Shown: positions 5,318-6,323 of the stretch, piece after piece
Layout of the letters: the number at the start of each line of letters is the position of its first letter
Numbering within the stretch: position 1 is the stretch's first letter
Origin: Candidatus Phaeomarinibacter sp.
GTDB lineage: Bacteria; Pseudomonadota; Alphaproteobacteria; CGMCC-115125
NCBI GenBank assembly: GCA_028279995.1
Contig: JANQMQ010000086.1
Span: 1-6,323 of the forward strand
DNA length: 6,323 bases
Reading direction: 5' to 3'
Position numbers and translations under genes: made by a program
Notes under the pieces: model-generated
Told to the model about the DNA's origin: nothing
Database searches by the model: none
Seen by the model: the letters and a program-made list of their open reading frames with translations, nothing else

Positions 5318-5335
5318 AAAGGAATATATTCCTAT
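5318..5335 (-). promoter_or_regulatory. Shared promoter/operator element, right copy
   Basis: On the minus strand this is ATAGGAATATATTCCTTT. It contains a perfect 14-base palindrome, AGGAATATATTCCT (5320-5333), with a -10-like TATATT embedded in it. A poor -35 (TTGCGC) may lie 18 bases upstream of that hexamer. It differs at one base from 305-322 and lies just upstream of the CxxC/DUF2493/SNase operon. The sequences outside the 18 bases do not align between the copies, so the element looks like a conserved binding site rather than a recently duplicated promoter. Confidence 0.55.
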
Positions 5336-5399
5336 CACGGCGTCTCGCGCAAGCAACCAAGCACCACCCACCCCGCGCACTCTCCTCCGCATCCGCGCG

Positions 5400-6179
5400 T
5401 CAGGTCCCTGTTAGTCCTTGAGCAATGAGGTCGTACAGCGCGTCAACGACACGCTTGGCAATTCGCGCAATAGATTGATCTCCGGCCTTCTTTGCGAAGG
5501 CTTTACCAGCCTTGGAAATGGTACCGGCGTCCTGCCGTACTGATGTCCGACTGATTGAGGGAGATTGCAGTTCTTTCAGGACTTTTTGAAGAACGGAGAC
5601 TAGCTGATCCTTGAACAGTTCAGATGTGTACCTGTTCTCTCCTTGTATTTCTTTCTGGAGGATCACTATGTCCTCTACTATTTGGCCTATTCGCTCTTGG
5701 ATTGCTTTTTGGCGATATGCGAACAAATAGTCCGTGCCCGGCCGTGGCGAGATGGTCTCATCGTCTTCGGAGTCGAACTCGATAGCTGAAGCTTTATGCT
5801 TCCGGATATGCATGCGGGCAGTTTCGATCAATAGCTCGGTGTCGGTGGGCGCAGGAAAAAAGCAGTCGGCGCCCAACCTCAGCATCTCAACGTGTGCTTT
5901 TGAGGATTTGGAGGTTGAACGAGTGCCTACGATAAAAATCGAGGCACCAGGCATTCTACTTCTGGCCAATGCCACCTGTTTGTGGACCCATGTGTCCGCC
6001 AGCCAGAAGACCACCAATGCAATGGATGCGCACCGAGAAGGCGGGATACTATTTATGTATCCTCGCTTCAATCGCTTCTCGGTGTACTTCACCAATTCCA
6101 GATCCGGCCATTCTTGGGCCAGTTGATGAAAGAGTAGAGATGAAAAAGGTTCATCCTTGGGCAACAGTATCTCTGTCAT
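5400..6179 (-). CDS. Degenerate receiver-like domain with helical C-terminal region, function unknown
   Basis: The 259-residue protein has a CheY-like outline in its first 128 residues: a hydrophobic strand SIALVVFWLAD (52-62), a helix, a strand ASIFIVGTRS (79-88), a helix, then LRLGADCFFPAPTDTELLIETA (100-121), which resembles the GADDYLTKPFDPEELL segment of response regulators. The phospho-accepting Asp appears replaced by Phe/Trp near 58-59 and the conserved Lys by Ala110, so phosphorylation is unlikely. An acidic linker (135-141) leads to a long charged helical, probably coiled-coil stretch (about 152-206, with QERIGQIVEDIVILQKEI). A basic helical tail follows (about 222-256, GKAFAKKAGDQSIARIAKR). 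I infer a pseudo-receiver adaptor that oligomerises or binds a partner. The start at 6179 has only a weak AGGCG site; it follows the upstream gene's stop by 41 bases, probably in one operon. Distant receiver homology is by eye. Confidence 0.7.
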   Translation of the reverse strand: MTEILLPKDEPFSSLLFHQLAQEWPDLELVKYTEKRLKRGYINSIPPSRCASIALVVFWLADTWVHKQVALARSRMPGASIFIVGTRSTSKSSKAHVEMLRLGADCFFPAPTDTELLIETARMHIRKHKASAIEFDSEDDETISPRPGTDYLFAYRQKAIQERIGQIVEDIVILQKEIQGENRYTSELFKDQLVSVLQKVLKELQSPSISRTSVRQDAGTISKAGKAFAKKAGDQSIARIAKRVVDALYDLIAQGLTGT

Positions 6180-6220
6180 CGGCGAACGCCTGTTGGGTGG
6201 ATGGTGAGGCTATCGGCAGA

Positions 6221-6323
6221 CTAGAACGTGACAGCAAAGTCCCCAATCCAATCGCCGATTGTGCCTGGCGCGCCAGCTTGCAAGTCTCTATGCCACTCCT
6301 GTATCGCCGCCCCATCGGTGGTT
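6221..6323 (-). CDS. C-terminal end of an unknown protein, runs off the right edge
   Basis: Thirty-three codons and a TAG stop (6223-6221) are visible on the minus strand, reading TTDGAAIQEWHRDLQAG and then APGTIGDWIGDFAVTF. The composition is protein-like: a helix followed by a Gly-rich turn and a hydrophobic end. The other two minus-strand frames here are less convincing. It precedes the pseudo-receiver gene by 41 bases in the same direction, so the two probably form an operon, and the missing N-terminal part may carry the catalytic or sensing domain that explains its neighbour. No family can be assigned from this fragment. Confidence 0.5.
   Translation of the reverse strand, partial: TTDGAAIQEWHRDLQAGAPGTIGDWIGDFAVTF

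Noticed and set aside
305..5335. The two 18-bp elements as direct-repeat ends of an inserted 5-kb unit
   Set aside because: They contain -10-like and palindromic structure upstream of genes, and there is no integrase or transposase between them; a shared regulatory site explains them better, though insertion cannot be fully excluded.
5734..6126. A 130-codon plus-strand open frame
   Set aside because: It is antisense to the pseudo-receiver gene; the minus-strand protein has coherent alternating strands and helices.

Overview
The window looks like an accessory or mobile region of an alphaproteobacterium, plausibly a sphingomonad-like plasmid, integrative element or genomic island. The sequence is moderately GC-rich. 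It carries a DUF2493 (YpsA-like SLOG) gene overlapped with a small staphylococcal-nuclease-like gene and preceded by a small CxxC protein, an accessory cluster I associate with plasmids and conjugative islands of that group. It also has truncated gene remnants, many small orphan genes and repeated strand switches. No rRNA, tRNA, CRISPR array, transposase or complete mobile element was seen. The taxonomic call is inference from gene type and base composition only.

Layout. (1) 1-322: the 5' part of a minus-strand gene that leaves the window, with a candidate promoter/operator at 305-322. (2) 340-695: plus-strand debris. It holds the C-terminal end of an unknown gene, coupled by ATGA to a short reading frame interrupted by an in-frame TGA. 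(3) 777-2684: a large plus-strand gene for a membrane protein with about six transmembrane segments, followed by a long array of Sel1-like repeats carrying CX7C cysteine pairs, like the Helicobacter cysteine-rich (Hcp) proteins. (4) 2780-3422: a bicistron of two small helical proteins of unknown function, preceded by a perfect palindrome over a possible -35 box. (5) 3560-4147: a twin-arginine/lipobox exported zinc metallopeptidase with HEVGH and a downstream ELGAD. (6) 5277 down to 4144 on the minus strand: a three-gene overlapping operon of CxxC zinc-ribbon protein, DUF2493/SLOG protein and membrane-anchored SNase-like nuclease. A second copy of the 18-bp element precedes it. (7) 6323 down to 5400 on the minus strand: the C-terminal end of an unknown gene, then a 259-residue protein with a degenerate response-regulator receiver fold and a helical C-terminal half.

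How they may work together. The three-gene operon is tightly coupled and most likely acts on nucleic acids or nucleotide ligands, with the nuclease placed outside the cytoplasm. It and the leftmost minus-strand gene seem to share one regulator, because the same 18-bp near-palindrome containing a -10-like TATAWT lies upstream of both. The Sel1 protein and the metallopeptidase are both predicted to act on the periplasmic side, but a functional link between them is only suggested by proximity. The least conventional items are the 6-TM/Hcp-like fusion, the pseudo-receiver protein with its unseen upstream partner, and the shared operator.
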